DNA of 64,000 bases from Burkholderia ubonensis subsp. mesacidophila (GCF_002097715.1 NZ_CP020738.1:620001-684000), one strand, 5' to 3'. Shown: positions 1 to 9,228, counted from the stretch's first letter. Made by a program: numbers and translations. Notes: generated by a model from the sequence alone, not told the origin.

Positions 1-972
1 GTGCGCCAGCGTATAGTCCACGGACAATCTGGTTTGCACGATGAAGCGCAGAAGTCGGAGCATTCTGTTGTGGATGAAGCATGAATGGCCGTCGACACCT
101 GACACGCCATTCGCGAATGCCTCGTCGATTCCGTTGCCTCGGGTCACTCCATCGACGGCGCCTGCATTCATTGCCGCCTTGATCATCGCTGTTTGATCCT
201 CGGGCGTATGCAATGCATCGAGCTTACCGTGCAGCTGAAGAATGATTGCTGCGAGCGCTTCTGCTCCAAGGTTGGAATTCCATGCGGTGACCGCGTGCCT
301 GGCGGGAACAGCCGACGCCATTTTGGAACCATCCATGGCAAGCGGAATGCCGAGCAATGCGCCCATGCCGGCCTCGTTGCCGCCATCCCCGATACCAATT
401 GTAAGGACATCGATTCGATTTGCCTGAATCAACAGTTCGTCCACCGCTCCATTGAAGTCGTCGACTACCTTGCCGCGCATGTTGCGTCGCGTGCCGTCCA
501 ACATGTGATTGCGCCCTGGCAACTCGATCGACACCACTGCGTCGGGGTGATGCTGGTCGAGCAAGAGACGAGCGAACCTTTCGGCATTCGGTCCTTGTTT
601 CTCGTCGAAGGTGACAAATCGAGTATGTTGGGCTGCACCTTCATCCAATGCCGAGAGCGCTGCACGTGTGGGGGCTTCGTTAGCCTTGTCCGTCACGATG
701 GTCACGGCTTTGCCGACCTGCTGTAATGCGCGCGCAAGGGCGGCCGTGCCCGGAGGCCCATCGGTTTCCGGCAACGGGAGCCCGGTATCGGAATCCATGT
801 CGACTGAAAAACCCGTCAACAGCATGACTTTCCTGATGTGGTTGCACGCGAGCGCAATGCCGGCATGCAGCACGCCTTGAGGATTTTCGAAACGCTTGAT
901 ACCGCGATCCCGATACCACGTCAGCACCTTCTCGTTCAGTTCCGTAATGAAATGATCATGACTTGCAGGCAT
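1..972 (-). CDS. D-glutamate cyclase family protein (DUF4392), 3' end cut by window
   Basis: Members of this family interconvert D-glutamate and 5-oxo-D-proline in the characterised mammalian enzyme. I translated the minus strand from an ATG at 970-972 (MPASHDHFITELNEK) and found an open frame of 324 codons to the window edge. Family motifs are clear: LLTGFSVDMDSDTG, ETDGPPGTAALARAL, IVTD, IELPGRNHMLDG followed by RRNMRGK, and TIGIGDGGNEAGMG. The start overlaps the 3' end of the upstream MFS gene by 17 bp, so the two are probably translationally coupled and this is the last visible gene of the leftward operon. Base composition is lower in G+C than the core genes. The length fits the family, so little is missing at the C terminus. 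Family assignment is firm; the bacterial substrate is inferred. Confidence 0.82.
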   Translation of the reverse strand, partial: MPASHDHFITELNEKVLTWYRDRGIKRFENPQGVLHAGIALACNHIRKVMLLTGFSVDMDSDTGLPLPETDGPPGTAALARALQQVGKAVTIVTDKANEAPTRAALSALDEGAAQHTRFVTFDEKQGPNAERFARLLLDQHHPDAVVSIELPGRNHMLDGTRRNMRGKVVDDFNGAVDELLIQANRIDVLTIGIGDGGNEAGMGALLGIPLAMDGSKMASAVPARHAVTAWNSNLGAEALAAIILQLHGKLDALHTPEDQTAMIKAAMNAGAVDGVTRGNGIDEAFANGVSGVDGHSCFIHNRMLRLLRFIVQTRLSVDYTLAH

Positions 973-2155
973 GCTGGGATAACAGTGACAAAAGGATGGC
1001 GATGCCGGCGATGACCATGCCGACGTACGGAAGGGCTGGGAACAGCCACTGTTTGATCGCATATCCATAAACGACGGAACCGATCGTCATGCCGGCGTAG
1101 AGCGCGCTGCTGTTCCAGGCTAATAGCGAAGACTTGTGGAGCGCCGTCGAATGGGCCAAACGGCTTTGCTGGGCCGGCTGAAACGGATATGAAAGTACTG
1201 CGAGGCCAAACAGTCCAATGACGAGCCAAGCGCCTTGATCGTGATGCAAGCCGAACCCGAGCGCCCCCATGCAGAGCATCATGCCGATGAGGCTCCAGGT
1301 TGCTGTGCGATTGGGTCCTATTCTGTCGGCGGCCCATCCGCCCACGTGATTGCCGAGAATCGCGCCGACGCCCCATCCGACGAAACAGAGCGAGGTAAGC
1401 GATGCTGAAATGTCCGGGTTCTCGTCCAGTCCCACGCCGAGATATGTATAGAATCCGTAGAGTGCGGCGCCCCACGCAATCATTGGTGACACTGCGGATA
1501 GCGCCACGCGTAATGGCAGTCGACGTGTGGGCGTTGCCAATGGGTGAGGCAACGGAGCTGGCCAGAGGATCAAATTGGGCCAGGCCAGCAAGAGTGCCGA
1601 GGCGGAGAGCAGAACGAATACGAGCCGCCAGGGCATCGCGTGAGCGAGGAGGGCCCCCAAGGGGGCGCTGGTCCAGAGGGCCGTCAGCAAGCCTGACACC
1701 GCGATCGAAAGCCAATGAGCACGGCGTCCTTCCGGCGCCTGGTCGCCCATTGCCGCATAAATGGACGGCGTGATCGCAGAGACTGCGATACCTGCCAGGA
1801 TCCGGCTCGATACGGACATCGCGAAGTTCGTCGCGCAGGCCGTAGCGAGGTTGGCGACGGCGAATACGACTAGCCCACAGCATATTGAAACGCGGCGCCC
1901 ATGCTTATCGCTCAGTTTGCCGATAAACGGCGAAGTGAGCGCGTAGGCGATGGAAAATGAACTCACAAGCCATCCTGCGCGACTGGTACTTGTGTGAAGC
2001 TCGGTCGTTATCAGCGGGAGAAGCGGCGAGATGACGAACAGGTCGGCACCGACCACGTACATGGTGATCCACGCGCAAACGATCCGCCAGTGATCCTGGT
2101 TTCCGCTTCGACTTCGGCCGTCACCGCCGGTTGCAAGGTCCAAGTTTCTTTGCAT
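956..2155 (-). CDS. MFS transporter
   Basis: A 399-residue major facilitator superfamily permease of the inner membrane. The translation shows about twelve hydrophobic segments and the loop 2-3 signature GKLSDKHGRRVS after the second helix, followed by a repeated half beginning near RLPLRVALSAVSP. I chose the ATG at 2153-2155 (MQRNLDLATG). The frame stays open further upstream, but that part overlaps the cupin gene and has no transporter character. It lies 25 bp after the cupin gene and overlaps the D-glutamate cyclase gene, so it probably moves the substrate or product of this operon. Lacking close recognition, I give no substrate. No strong Shine-Dalgarno is visible, which fits translational coupling. 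Confidence 0.85.
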   Translation of the reverse strand: MQRNLDLATGGDGRSRSGNQDHWRIVCAWITMYVVGADLFVISPLLPLITTELHTSTSRAGWLVSSFSIAYALTSPFIGKLSDKHGRRVSICCGLVVFAVANLATACATNFAMSVSSRILAGIAVSAITPSIYAAMGDQAPEGRRAHWLSIAVSGLLTALWTSAPLGALLAHAMPWRLVFVLLSASALLLAWPNLILWPAPLPHPLATPTRRLPLRVALSAVSPMIAWGAALYGFYTYLGVGLDENPDISASLTSLCFVGWGVGAILGNHVGGWAADRIGPNRTATWSLIGMMLCMGALGFGLHHDQGAWLVIGLFGLAVLSYPFQPAQQSRLAHSTALHKSSLLAWNSSALYAGMTIGSVVYGYAIKQWLFPALPYVGMVIAGIAILLSLLSQHACKS

Positions 2156-2180
2156 GGCAAACACACGGATAGGTAGGGTG

Positions 2181-2570
2181 TTATGAAGTGATCGCGCGAT
2201 CGTGTGCGTAATAATGGATTTCGAGCAGCATGCAACCGTTTTCGGACTTGAACGGACCGTGAAAGGCGCCAGGCGGGCGACATGCGTAGGTGTGCCGACC
2301 GAACGACGTGCCGCCGTTCCCAAATTCGTCGTTGCCGACCGTCAGGTCCCCTTCAAGGAGATAGACTTCCTCCCAGTATTCGTGGACGAACGGCGCTGTT
2401 GTATAGACGCCCGGCGCGAATCGAAGCAGGCGGGTTCGGCAGCCCGTGCCGTGTTCTGAGGATAACGACCCGCAGATGACCTTCTCTTCGATGCCGGCGG
2501 GATAGCCGGGCGGGACGCACCAGCCACGGTCGAGATCGAGCGTCGTAAATTCGAGATGTTCTTTCAGCAT
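2181..2570 (-). CDS. cupin-domain protein
   Basis: A 129-residue single-cupin protein, presumably a small cytoplasmic metal-binding beta-barrel. The first cupin motif is around residues 60-80 (FVHEYWEEVYLLEGDL) and the second around 98-120 (RPPGAFHGPF then LLEIHYY). These supply His and Glu ligands of the kind used by dioxygenases, isomerases and decarboxylases of this superfamily. It sits 4 bp after DUF2848 and upstream of the MFS gene, within the same leftward operon. Function beyond cupin cannot be read from the sequence; a role in processing the same substrate as DUF2848 and the aminotransferase is inferred from context. Confidence 0.8.
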   Translation of the reverse strand: MLKEHLEFTTLDLDRGWCVPPGYPAGIEEKVICGSLSSEHGTGCRTRLLRFAPGVYTTAPFVHEYWEEVYLLEGDLTVGNDEFGNGGTSFGRHTYACRPPGAFHGPFKSENGCMLLEIHYYAHDRAITS

Positions 2571-2574
2571 GATT

Positions 2575-3240
2575 TCAAACCTCCGTCAGGATGTTGATTC
2601 GATATTCGCAGGCAAGCACCCGGTTCAAAACCGGATCGATCAATTCGACACGGAACGATTCCGCGCCTTGCAATTCACCTATCACCGAGATCGTTCCGCC
2701 GAAGAGAAAACCACCCTCCTGGAGCGGGCTTCGCATCCTCGCCAACAACTCGCGAGGCGGCAGCAACGCGTCGAGTGTCGCGCGCTGATATAGGCGGGCA
2801 CTCCCTGCCTGAGTCGCATGGCTTTGCAGGATCAGTTGGTCCCAATGCGCGTCGACCTCGTCCATAGGCCAGCATTGAGTCGAAACCGGTTTGGCGCAAA
2901 CTTGCTTCGAAAGGGTGACGTCGAATCGTTCGAGTTCACGGTCGGTGTGATCGCTCCCGACCGTGATGTACTCGCGCCCGTTTGCGGAAAAGATGCAGTA
3001 CTCGGCCTCGCCGGTTGAATTTGGCCCAACGACATCAATTCGACTTTCCGTCGTGAGCAGTGACGGTGCCACGCGGTAGAAGGTCGGTGTAGCTGTCGGC
3101 CCGGCGATGCCGATTGCTTCCAATTCGTCGATGTGCCGACGAACGTTCTCGGGATCGCGGCCGGTCCATCCTGCTATGACCAGATCGGTGGGCGGGACGG
3201 TGACGGGGATGCGGGCCGCATTTTGGCAGGTAAATTTCAT
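2575..3240 (-). CDS. DUF2848 family protein
   Basis: A 221-residue cytoplasmic protein that matches the conserved pattern of DUF2848: AGWTGRDPENVRRHIDELEA near the N terminus, PTFYRVAPSLLT, then GSDHTDRELERFDVTLSKQ and KPVSTQCWPMDEVDAHWDQL. The C-terminal block carries FLFGGTISVIGEL and VELIDPVLNR. I chose the ATG at 3238-3240 (MKFTCQNAAR), 13 bp after the aminotransferase stop. An upstream in-frame ATG would overlap that gene. The family has no established reaction that I know of. Its recurrence beside transporters and amino-acid enzymes suggests a hydrolase or lyase acting on a small acid, but this is inference. Confidence 0.83.
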   Translation of the reverse strand: MKFTCQNAARIPVTVPPTDLVIAGWTGRDPENVRRHIDELEAIGIAGPTATPTFYRVAPSLLTTESRIDVVGPNSTGEAEYCIFSANGREYITVGSDHTDRELERFDVTLSKQVCAKPVSTQCWPMDEVDAHWDQLILQSHATQAGSARLYQRATLDALLPPRELLARMRSPLQEGGFLFGGTISVIGELQGAESFRVELIDPVLNRVLACEYRINILTEV

Positions 3241-3253
3241 GGTGCGCGTTCGC

Positions 3254-4402
3254 TCAAACTTGCTGGAGGATCGAAGCTGCCGCATCAAGTGTTTCTTCCG
3301 ATTTCGCGAAACACACGCGGATCAATTTCGCATGCGCGTACTGCGGACCGAAACCCGAAATCGGCAGCACGGCCAACCCATGACGAACCACGAGTTCGTG
3401 GGCGAATTCCGAGTCCGGCAGCGATGAGATATCCGAGTAATCCAGCATCTGGAAATACCCGCCCTCGGTCGGCTCGAATGAAAATCGAGAATGTTCCAGC
3501 GCGGCCAGCAGGCGATCGCGCTTGCGGCAAAAAAACTGAGGCAGCGACTGATACCATGCATCGTCCAGCACCGCGGACATCGCTTGCTGGAGCGGCGTCG
3601 GGGCGGCATACGTGTTGAATTGGAGAATCTTGCGGATCTCGCGGGTGAGCTTCGGTGAACCCACGGCATAGCCGATGCGCCATCCGGTCACGTGCATGGT
3701 TTTCCCGAGCGATCCGACCACTACGCTGCGCTCGCGCAACGCGGACTCGGACAACGCGGTGACGTGTTCGAACGGCGGAAATACGATGTTGTGGTACACC
3801 TCGTCGCTTAAAACAAAAATATTGTGTCGGTCAGCGATCTCGGCGAGGTTCCGGACGTCTTCGCGTGTCCAGCACTTGCCGCTCGGATTGTGCGGGGAAT
3901 TGACGATGATCATGCGCGTGCGAGGCGTGATGCGCCGCCGCACCTCGTTCCAGTCAATCCGGAATGTGGGGGCGGCGAGCTCGATGCATACCGGTTCCGC
4001 GCCTGCCAGCAGGATCGCAGGAACATAGGATTCGTACGCGGGCGACATGAAGATGACTTCGTCGCCCGATCTCACCAAGCCGGCAACGGCGGCAAATATT
4101 GCCTGTGTCGCGCCTGCCGTAATTGTAATTTCGGATTCCAAATCAGTATCGACACCATAAAGCGAGCCCAACATCTGGGAGACCGACTGCCGCAACGCCT
4201 CGGATCCCTCTGGAAGTCCATATTGATTGAAGTTGCCTTTTACGGCATCGGCGAGTGCATCGAGCAAGCGAGAATCCGGCTGGAAGTCGGGGAACCCCTG
4301 CGACACGTTAACTGCTCCGTGTTTATTGGCTGCCCGCGTCATGGCGGCGAAGATCGATCCTTCAATATTGGGTAAGCGGGACCCCAAAACGGCGGTTGAC
4401 AT
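3254..4402 (-). CDS. PLP-dependent aminotransferase, class I/II (methionine/kynurenine aminotransferase-like)
   Basis: A 382-residue fold-type I aminotransferase, cytoplasmic. Visible signatures are VSQGFPDFQPD, the cofactor and substrate motif NSPHNPSGK, the segment FVLSDEVYHNIVF, and the Schiff-base lysine in VVGSLGKTMHVTGWRIGYAV. This combination resembles the YbdL-type methionine/2-oxo-acid aminotransferases and kynurenine-oxoglutarate transaminases. The start ATG at 4400-4402 is preceded by a good ribosome site (AAGAGGAA). The frame stays open upstream but reads as non-protein. It lies 13 bp before DUF2848. In this operon it probably exchanges an amino group between the imported compound and a 2-oxo acid; the exact substrate is unknown. 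Confidence 0.88.
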   Translation of the reverse strand: MSTAVLGSRLPNIEGSIFAAMTRAANKHGAVNVSQGFPDFQPDSRLLDALADAVKGNFNQYGLPEGSEALRQSVSQMLGSLYGVDTDLESEITITAGATQAIFAAVAGLVRSGDEVIFMSPAYESYVPAILLAGAEPVCIELAAPTFRIDWNEVRRRITPRTRMIIVNSPHNPSGKCWTREDVRNLAEIADRHNIFVLSDEVYHNIVFPPFEHVTALSESALRERSVVVGSLGKTMHVTGWRIGYAVGSPKLTREIRKILQFNTYAAPTPLQQAMSAVLDDAWYQSLPQFFCRKRDRLLAALEHSRFSFEPTEGGYFQMLDYSDISSLPDSEFAHELVVRHGLAVLPISGFGPQYAHAKLIRVCFAKSEETLDAAASILQQV

Positions 4403-4651
4403 CGGTGATTCCTCTTGGCGTGTGGTTAAGCGAAGACGAATGGATTGGTCCGAGCGAACGGAAATCGCCAACTCGTCAAGGGGCCGATCGGCCGGTGATC
4501 TGATCGCCTCGATGGATAATGATCCGTGGGAACAATCGGAAGCAGCAACAAATCGAGGAACACTCATGGCCTTGATATATCGTCGAACTTGAAATCGACG
4601 CACGTTCGGAGGGCAATGCAGGAGCGTCGCAGGTTTGTCCTGGTCGGAAAG

Positions 4652-5431
4652 CTAGGTATGAAACACCGATGTGGCGTCGTGCAATGCTCCAAGCAGTGGA
4701 GGGGAAGGACATGTCACGACATGTACGCCAAGTTCGTGCAGCATTGCCCACGTCTGCCGCTCCGATGACGCGTGCAAGTGAAGGCATTGCGTTGCGACGT
4801 GCGCGCCGGCTGCAATGATCGCGTTTGCGCCAGACGAACCAACGCGTGCCAGAGAACGTGCGCTTGTGATGAGATGAATGTCCGGTTGCCCAATGCCAAG
4901 CGCGTGAAACCCGCGAAAATTCCGGGCCAATCGAACGCCTGTTTCGCCATCTCCGGAATGGACGGCTCCATCGATCCCGGAGGGTACTTCTCCTGCGTCG
5001 AGAGACAAACTCGACACAACCTGAATGGTCGCGCCACGTGCGCGGAGGAATGAGCCGGTTTCGTCATCGGGCACCGCGATATGCATCCCGGATAGATCGC
5101 GGCTCGTCAAGGTCGGACTCCTTGTCCACAATCCTGTACGCGGGGCCTTAACGATGGCGAGCGTGATCACGCGGCTGTCGTCGAGCCGCGCGGGTAGGTT
5201 GGGCTCGGCAACTGGCCCTTTCCTCGCAGAGCCATCCGTTGTCACTGCTGCGCCGTCGAGATGCCCACTCGCCAAATCTTCCAGGATGGGCGTGTTCGAC
5301 GCCGGCCAATCACATATCGGGAGAATCTTCGGACGGCCGAATTCCAACTCGTTGAACAGCCCCGAGAACGTGCGCAATATCCGACTGGCAACGGAACCAG
5401 ATGACAATGGTGATACGTAGGTCAAATTCAT
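4652..5431 (-). CDS. putative periplasmic-binding-protein-like protein (TRAP DctP-like), no signal peptide
   Basis: About 259 residues from an ATG at 5429-5431 (MNLTYVSPLSSGSVASRIL). The segment RDLSGMHIAVPDDETGSFLR, followed by a lobe with SGIDGAVHSGDGE and RNFRGFHALGIG, resembles the second lobe of type-2 periplasmic binding proteins, in particular the DctP family of TRAP systems. There is no recognisable signal peptide and no TRAP membrane subunits are nearby, so it may be cytoplasmic, mis-started or a sensor. It is the first gene of the leftward cluster but 249 bp before the aminotransferase, leaving room for separate expression. The gene is G+C-poor compared with the window. The family call is tentative. 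Confidence 0.45.
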   Translation of the reverse strand: MNLTYVSPLSSGSVASRILRTFSGLFNELEFGRPKILPICDWPASNTPILEDLASGHLDGAAVTTDGSARKGPVAEPNLPARLDDSRVITLAIVKAPRTGLWTRSPTLTSRDLSGMHIAVPDDETGSFLRARGATIQVVSSLSLDAGEVPSGIDGAVHSGDGETGVRLARNFRGFHALGIGQPDIHLITSARSLARVGSSGANAIIAAGAHVATQCLHLHASSERQTWAMLHELGVHVVTCPSPPLLGALHDATSVFHT

Positions 5432-5829
5432 CGGCGAGGCGTGGCATGAATATGATGACTCGCATCGTACTTTGACTCGAACCTTAAAACAGTAGTCACG
5501 TTTGCTATTGACAATGTGTATGGCGTGTGGGTAAGTATGCGTTGCTTGAGGGGGAGGTGTCGCGACGCAAGATAACGGCATATCAAGAATGTCGCGTAGG
5601 GGACTAAATTGCCAAGCGTGAGCGAGTAATAAATATATTAATGCGATCATTCGTCGATATGCGGAATGATCGGGGGAATACTTCGTACTGCGATCATAGC
5701 GGCAGTCCGATTGCTTAACGTTTCGTTATGGAAACGTTATCTGAGTAGTGTGTCAACGGAGCGCCGATATCAACGCCGCAGCGCGCGGCGCTTCTGAAAA
5801 TCGGCGCGCGCGGTGGTTGCCGACGCGCC
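5432..5829. other. A+T-richer intergenic region upstream of the leftward operon
   Basis: About 400 bp with no convincing gene, markedly richer in A+T than the rest of the window. It separates the leftward operon from the oxoprolinase relic and should hold the operon promoter. No regulator gene accompanies it. Confidence 0.5.
5508..5537 (+). promoter_or_regulatory. possible sigma70-type promoter facing the oxoprolinase relic
   Basis: TTGACA at 5508-5513 is followed after 18 bp by TAAGTAT at 5532-5537. It points rightwards at the decayed oxoprolinase gene and could be the abandoned promoter of that gene. The -10 match is weak, so this is tentative. Confidence 0.25.
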
Positions 5830-6518
5830 TGAAGATAGAGGCGCCTGACTCGACGGGAGCGGGCGGATGCATCGTGACGATCATCGTCGGCTCGCGCGGC
5901 CAGCACGCGGACATCGGCGGCACTGACCGATTCGACCCGCATCGACGAAGAGGGCGTGCTGATCGACAACTGGCAGCGCGTGCCGGCCGGCGTGCTGCGC
6001 GACGCGAAAACGCGCGTGCTGCTCGCGTCGCATCGAGCCTGGGAACGATGAACAACTTCACGTTCGGCAACGCGCAATACCAGTACTACGAGACGATCGC
6101 GGGCGGCAGCGGCGCCGGAAACGGTTTCGCGGGCGCCGACGCGGTGCAGACGCACATGACCAATTCGCGGCTGACCGATCCCGAGGTGCTCGAATGGCGC
6201 TATCCGGTGCGGCTCGATTCGCACCGCATCCGGGCCGGGTCGGGCGGCGGCGGACGCTGGGCGGGCGGGAACGGCGCGATCCGCCGGATCCGCTTCATCG
6301 AGCCGATGACCGCGTCGATCCTGTCGAACAACCGCATTCACGCGCCGTTCGGTGCGGCGGGCGGCGCATCGGGCGCGCTCGGCCGCAATGCGATCGAGCG
6401 CGCGGACGGCACCGTCGTGACGCTCGACCACATCGGCCGCGCGCAGATGGCGCCGGGCGACGTGTTCGTCGTCGAGACGCCGGGCGGCGGCGGGTACGGC
6501 GCGATCGATGCCGAATGA
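5830..6518 (+). pseudogene. 5-oxoprolinase / hydantoinase B relic (C-terminal pieces)
   Basis: The last 150 codons (frame ending at 6518) match the C-terminus of ATP-dependent 5-oxoprolinases and hydantoinase B proteins: SLGTMNNFTFGN, YQYYETIAGGSGAG, DAVQTHMTNSRLTDPEVLEWR, and the closing VETPGGGGYGAIDAE. Upstream, at about 5870-5935, the same frame reads IVGSRGQHADIGGT. The frame then shifts to DSTRIDEEGVLIDNWQRVPAG, which belongs further along in the family. It then jumps straight to the C-terminal block, so several hundred codons are missing. The gene is therefore a remnant with at least one frameshift and a large internal deletion. 5-Oxoprolinase would open the ring that the neighbouring D-glutamate cyclase family acts on. 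Substrate stereochemistry and time of decay are unknown. Confidence 0.8.
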
Positions 6519-7181
6519 CCGTGCGTTTCGACGGGCTTGCCTGCAATGAAGCAAGCGGTTCATTCAATCGGCGCGCAGGCATGCCCGGCAGTCCGGAATG
6601 TTTCGCGGCGCGATGCAAGTGCGGTCGCCGGTGAAGCAATGCGTCGTCTTACCGCCGTCGAGATTGCGAAACATTCCTGAATAAAGCCGATGACCGTGGA
6701 TGACAGGGACGGAATGTCTTTTCGGCGCAACGCGTCGCCGAAGCGTTCCGACCCTGATCGCGCATTCGTCGCGGAACCGGTTCGAACGACCATGAAATAC
6801 CGGCGAAGCCACGCTGCGCGCAGCGCAACCGGTGTTCGACGCACGGGTGCAACCCGCTTTCGCAGGCCCTGACATGTCGTTTTCCGACGCGCCGCAGGCC
6901 AATGTTGCCAATGCCGACACGGCGGCCGCTTGCTTGACACTCCGTGAGAATTGTGTGTGTGCAAATCCCGTCCGTCATTTGATAAGATGAGCCCATCATT
7001 CGTCTGGCAGAACCCGCGCACGACTCGCGCGCACGCGGGTTCGGAATTGTCTGGAGCAAAAAACGGGGCGAGGGCCGTGACCCCAATCGAACCGCCGGGC
7101 ACGCCGTTACGGCCGTCCGCGCATGTGATTGGCCGGGAGCGCCTCGTCTAAACTGAGCGTTTTTTTGGTCGGGGCTCGTCC
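6519..7181. other. intergenic region upstream of rpfR, no gene seen
   Basis: 660 bp of mixed composition. Open frames here are short, overlap one another on both strands and show no protein family character. A TTGACA at 6934-6939 has no good partner -10. The region should carry the rpfR promoter. Confidence 0.5.
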
Positions 7182-9185
7182 ATGGATGACGAAAACGAAA
7201 GCGCGGTACTCGAGGCGCACTTCGGCACGCGCAGCCCGTGCTGGCGTCTGGGCAGCGACAGCAATGCGCTCGACCTGGCCGCCGTCCGCGGCATGACCAA
7301 CGTCAGCGTGGCGCTGAGCGCCGAGCAGGCCGGGCGAATCCGCGCGCTGACCGGCGTGACCTCCCACCTCGTGCTCGACATCAAGCTGTTCGGCGATCCG
7401 GTCAGCCTCCACCTCGTCGGCAAGAAGCTCACGACGGCCGAGTGGGCCGGCACCGCGTGCGCGTATTCGGACACCGAGTCGGTCGCGCGCGATCTCGCGC
7501 ACGGCCTCGCATTTGCGGAGCAGGTCGTCTCCGAAGTCAATTCGCTCGTCGTGATTCTCGATCGCAACGGCGTCGTGCAGCGCTTCAACCGCCTGTGCGA
7601 GGAAGTGACCGGCCGGCGCGAAGTCGACGTGGTCGGCCGCAGCGCGTTCGAGCTGTTCATGAGCGAGGACCAGGGCGCGCAATCGCGCACCAACATCAGC
7701 GGCTTCTTCTCGAGCAACAAGCCGTTCTCGGTCGAGCGCTACATCAACACCATCAACGGCCCGCGCCTGTTCCAGTTCCGCAACAAGTTCGTGCAGAGCG
7801 GCAGCGGCGTCGACGAGCAGTTCCTGATCTGCTCGGGCATCGACATCACCGAGGAGCGCAAGGCGCAGCAGCGGCTCATCGAGCTCGCGAACACCGACGT
7901 GCTCACCGGCCTGCCGAACCGCCATGCGATCAGCGAGCGGATCAAGGCCGTGCTGGCCGGCGACCCCGGCGAAAACCTGCTCCAGGTCGGCATCCTGTTC
8001 CTCGATCTCGACAACTTCAAGCGCGTCAACGATCACTACGGGCACATCACCGGCGACCGGCTGCTGAAGGACGTGTCGACGATCATCGGCAGTTGCCTGC
8101 CGGACGGCGCGACGCTGGCGCGCCTCGGCGGCGACGAATTCCTCGTGCTGTTCTCGCGCGGCACGCGCCCGCTGCTGGAGGCGACCGCGCAGGTGATCCT
8201 CGAGCGGCTGCGCACGCCGATCCACCTCGGGCTGATGGAGGTGTATACGAGCTGCTCGATCGGCATCGCGATGTATCCGCAGCACGGCGACACGCTGGAG
8301 ACGCTGATCCGCAGCGCCGACACCGCGATGTACGTCGCGAAGGAAGCCGGCAAGCACACGTATCGCGTGTTCTCGGTGGACATGAACCAGAAGGTCGCGA
8401 AGTACATGTGGCTCGACACGAACCTGCGCAAGGCGCTCGAGGACGAGCAGTTCGTGCTGCATTACCAGCCGATCGTCGACATCGCGACGGGCGACGTGCA
8501 CGGCGTCGAGGCGCTGGTCCGCTGGCAGTCGCCGGACCGCGGGCTCGTCGCGCCGATCGAGTTCATCCAGTTCGCGGAGGAATCCGGGCTGATCGCGCCG
8601 CTCGGGCGCTGGGTGATGCGCACCGCGGCGGAGCAGGCGGCCGCGTGGAAGGAGCGGGGGCTCGAGACGCGCATCGCGATCAACGTGTCCGCGCGGCAGC
8701 TGCAGGACCTGAACATCGTGCACCAGTTCGCGACGATTCTCGACGATGCGGGCCTGAAGCCGGGCCTGCTCGACATCGAGCTGACCGAGAGCTGCTTCAT
8801 CGAGGACGAAGGCGCGGCGCTCGCATTGATGAAGCAGTTCCGCCTGCTCGGCGCGGAGATTCACCTCGACGATTTCGGCACCGGCTATTCGTCGCTGTCG
8901 CAGCTGTCGCGCCTGCCGCTCGATACGATCAAGCTCGACCGCAGCTTCATCACCGGCATCGACCGCAATCCGCGTTCGCAGGCGCTGGTGCGCTCGGTGG
9001 TGGCGCTGGCCCGCGCGCTGAATTTCTCGGTGGTGGCCGAAGGCGTCGAGACGCGCGCCGAAGCGGACTTTCTCAAGCAGATCGACGTCGACCAGGCGCA
9101 GGGCTTCTACTTCGCGAGGCCGATGGCCGCGCAGGCGTTCGAGCAGTGGCTCACCGAAAAGAGAAAGTTCAGGCTCATCGCCTGA
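7182..9185 (+). CDS. rpfR: RpfR, BDSF receptor with FI-PAS-GGDEF-EAL domains
   Basis: A 667-residue cytoplasmic receptor that senses the diffusible signal BDSF (cis-2-dodecenoic acid) and changes cyclic-di-GMP turnover. The order is an N-terminal RpfF-interaction region (about 1-95), PAS (about 110-225), GGDEF (about 235-395) and EAL (about 410-660). The GGDEF site is intact (RLGGDEF, residues 315-320). The EAL signature is intact with E443-A-L, followed by NVSARQLQ, ELTES, DDFGTGYSSL and EGVE. Both catalytic sites therefore look competent; in B. cenocepacia the net activity is c-di-GMP hydrolysis stimulated by BDSF. Length and domain order equal those of the known protein. It converges on rpfF, its signal synthase, with a shared hairpin between them. 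The ATG at 7182 has only a weak ribosome site. Confidence 0.95.
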   Translation: MDDENESAVLEAHFGTRSPCWRLGSDSNALDLAAVRGMTNVSVALSAEQAGRIRALTGVTSHLVLDIKLFGDPVSLHLVGKKLTTAEWAGTACAYSDTESVARDLAHGLAFAEQVVSEVNSLVVILDRNGVVQRFNRLCEEVTGRREVDVVGRSAFELFMSEDQGAQSRTNISGFFSSNKPFSVERYINTINGPRLFQFRNKFVQSGSGVDEQFLICSGIDITEERKAQQRLIELANTDVLTGLPNRHAISERIKAVLAGDPGENLLQVGILFLDLDNFKRVNDHYGHITGDRLLKDVSTIIGSCLPDGATLARLGGDEFLVLFSRGTRPLLEATAQVILERLRTPIHLGLMEVYTSCSIGIAMYPQHGDTLETLIRSADTAMYVAKEAGKHTYRVFSVDMNQKVAKYMWLDTNLRKALEDEQFVLHYQPIVDIATGDVHGVEALVRWQSPDRGLVAPIEFIQFAEESGLIAPLGRWVMRTAAEQAAAWKERGLETRIAINVSARQLQDLNIVHQFATILDDAGLKPGLLDIELTESCFIEDEGAALALMKQFRLLGAEIHLDDFGTGYSSLSQLSRLPLDTIKLDRSFITGIDRNPRSQALVRSVVALARALNFSVVAEGVETRAEADFLKQIDVDQAQGFYFARPMAAQAFEQWLTEKRKFRLIA

Positions 9186-9196
9186 ACTTTCCCGTC

Positions 9197-9228
9197 ATGC
9201 CGGGCCGTCAGGCGACGGCGGCCGGCAT
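9197..9228. terminator. bidirectional hairpin between rpfR and rpfF
   Basis: Arms ATGCCGG-GCCGTC and GACGGC-(GC)-CCGGCAT pair around an AGGC loop, with a two-base bulge. It fills the 42-bp gap between the convergent stop codons and touches the rpfF stop. No long T tract follows, so it may act as a strong stem rather than a textbook intrinsic terminator. Confidence 0.6.

Noticed and set aside
5830..6518. Intact 256-residue gene starting at 5748
   Set aside because: The first 100 codons mix frames and contain displaced oxoprolinase pieces, so the frame is a chance joining of a relic.
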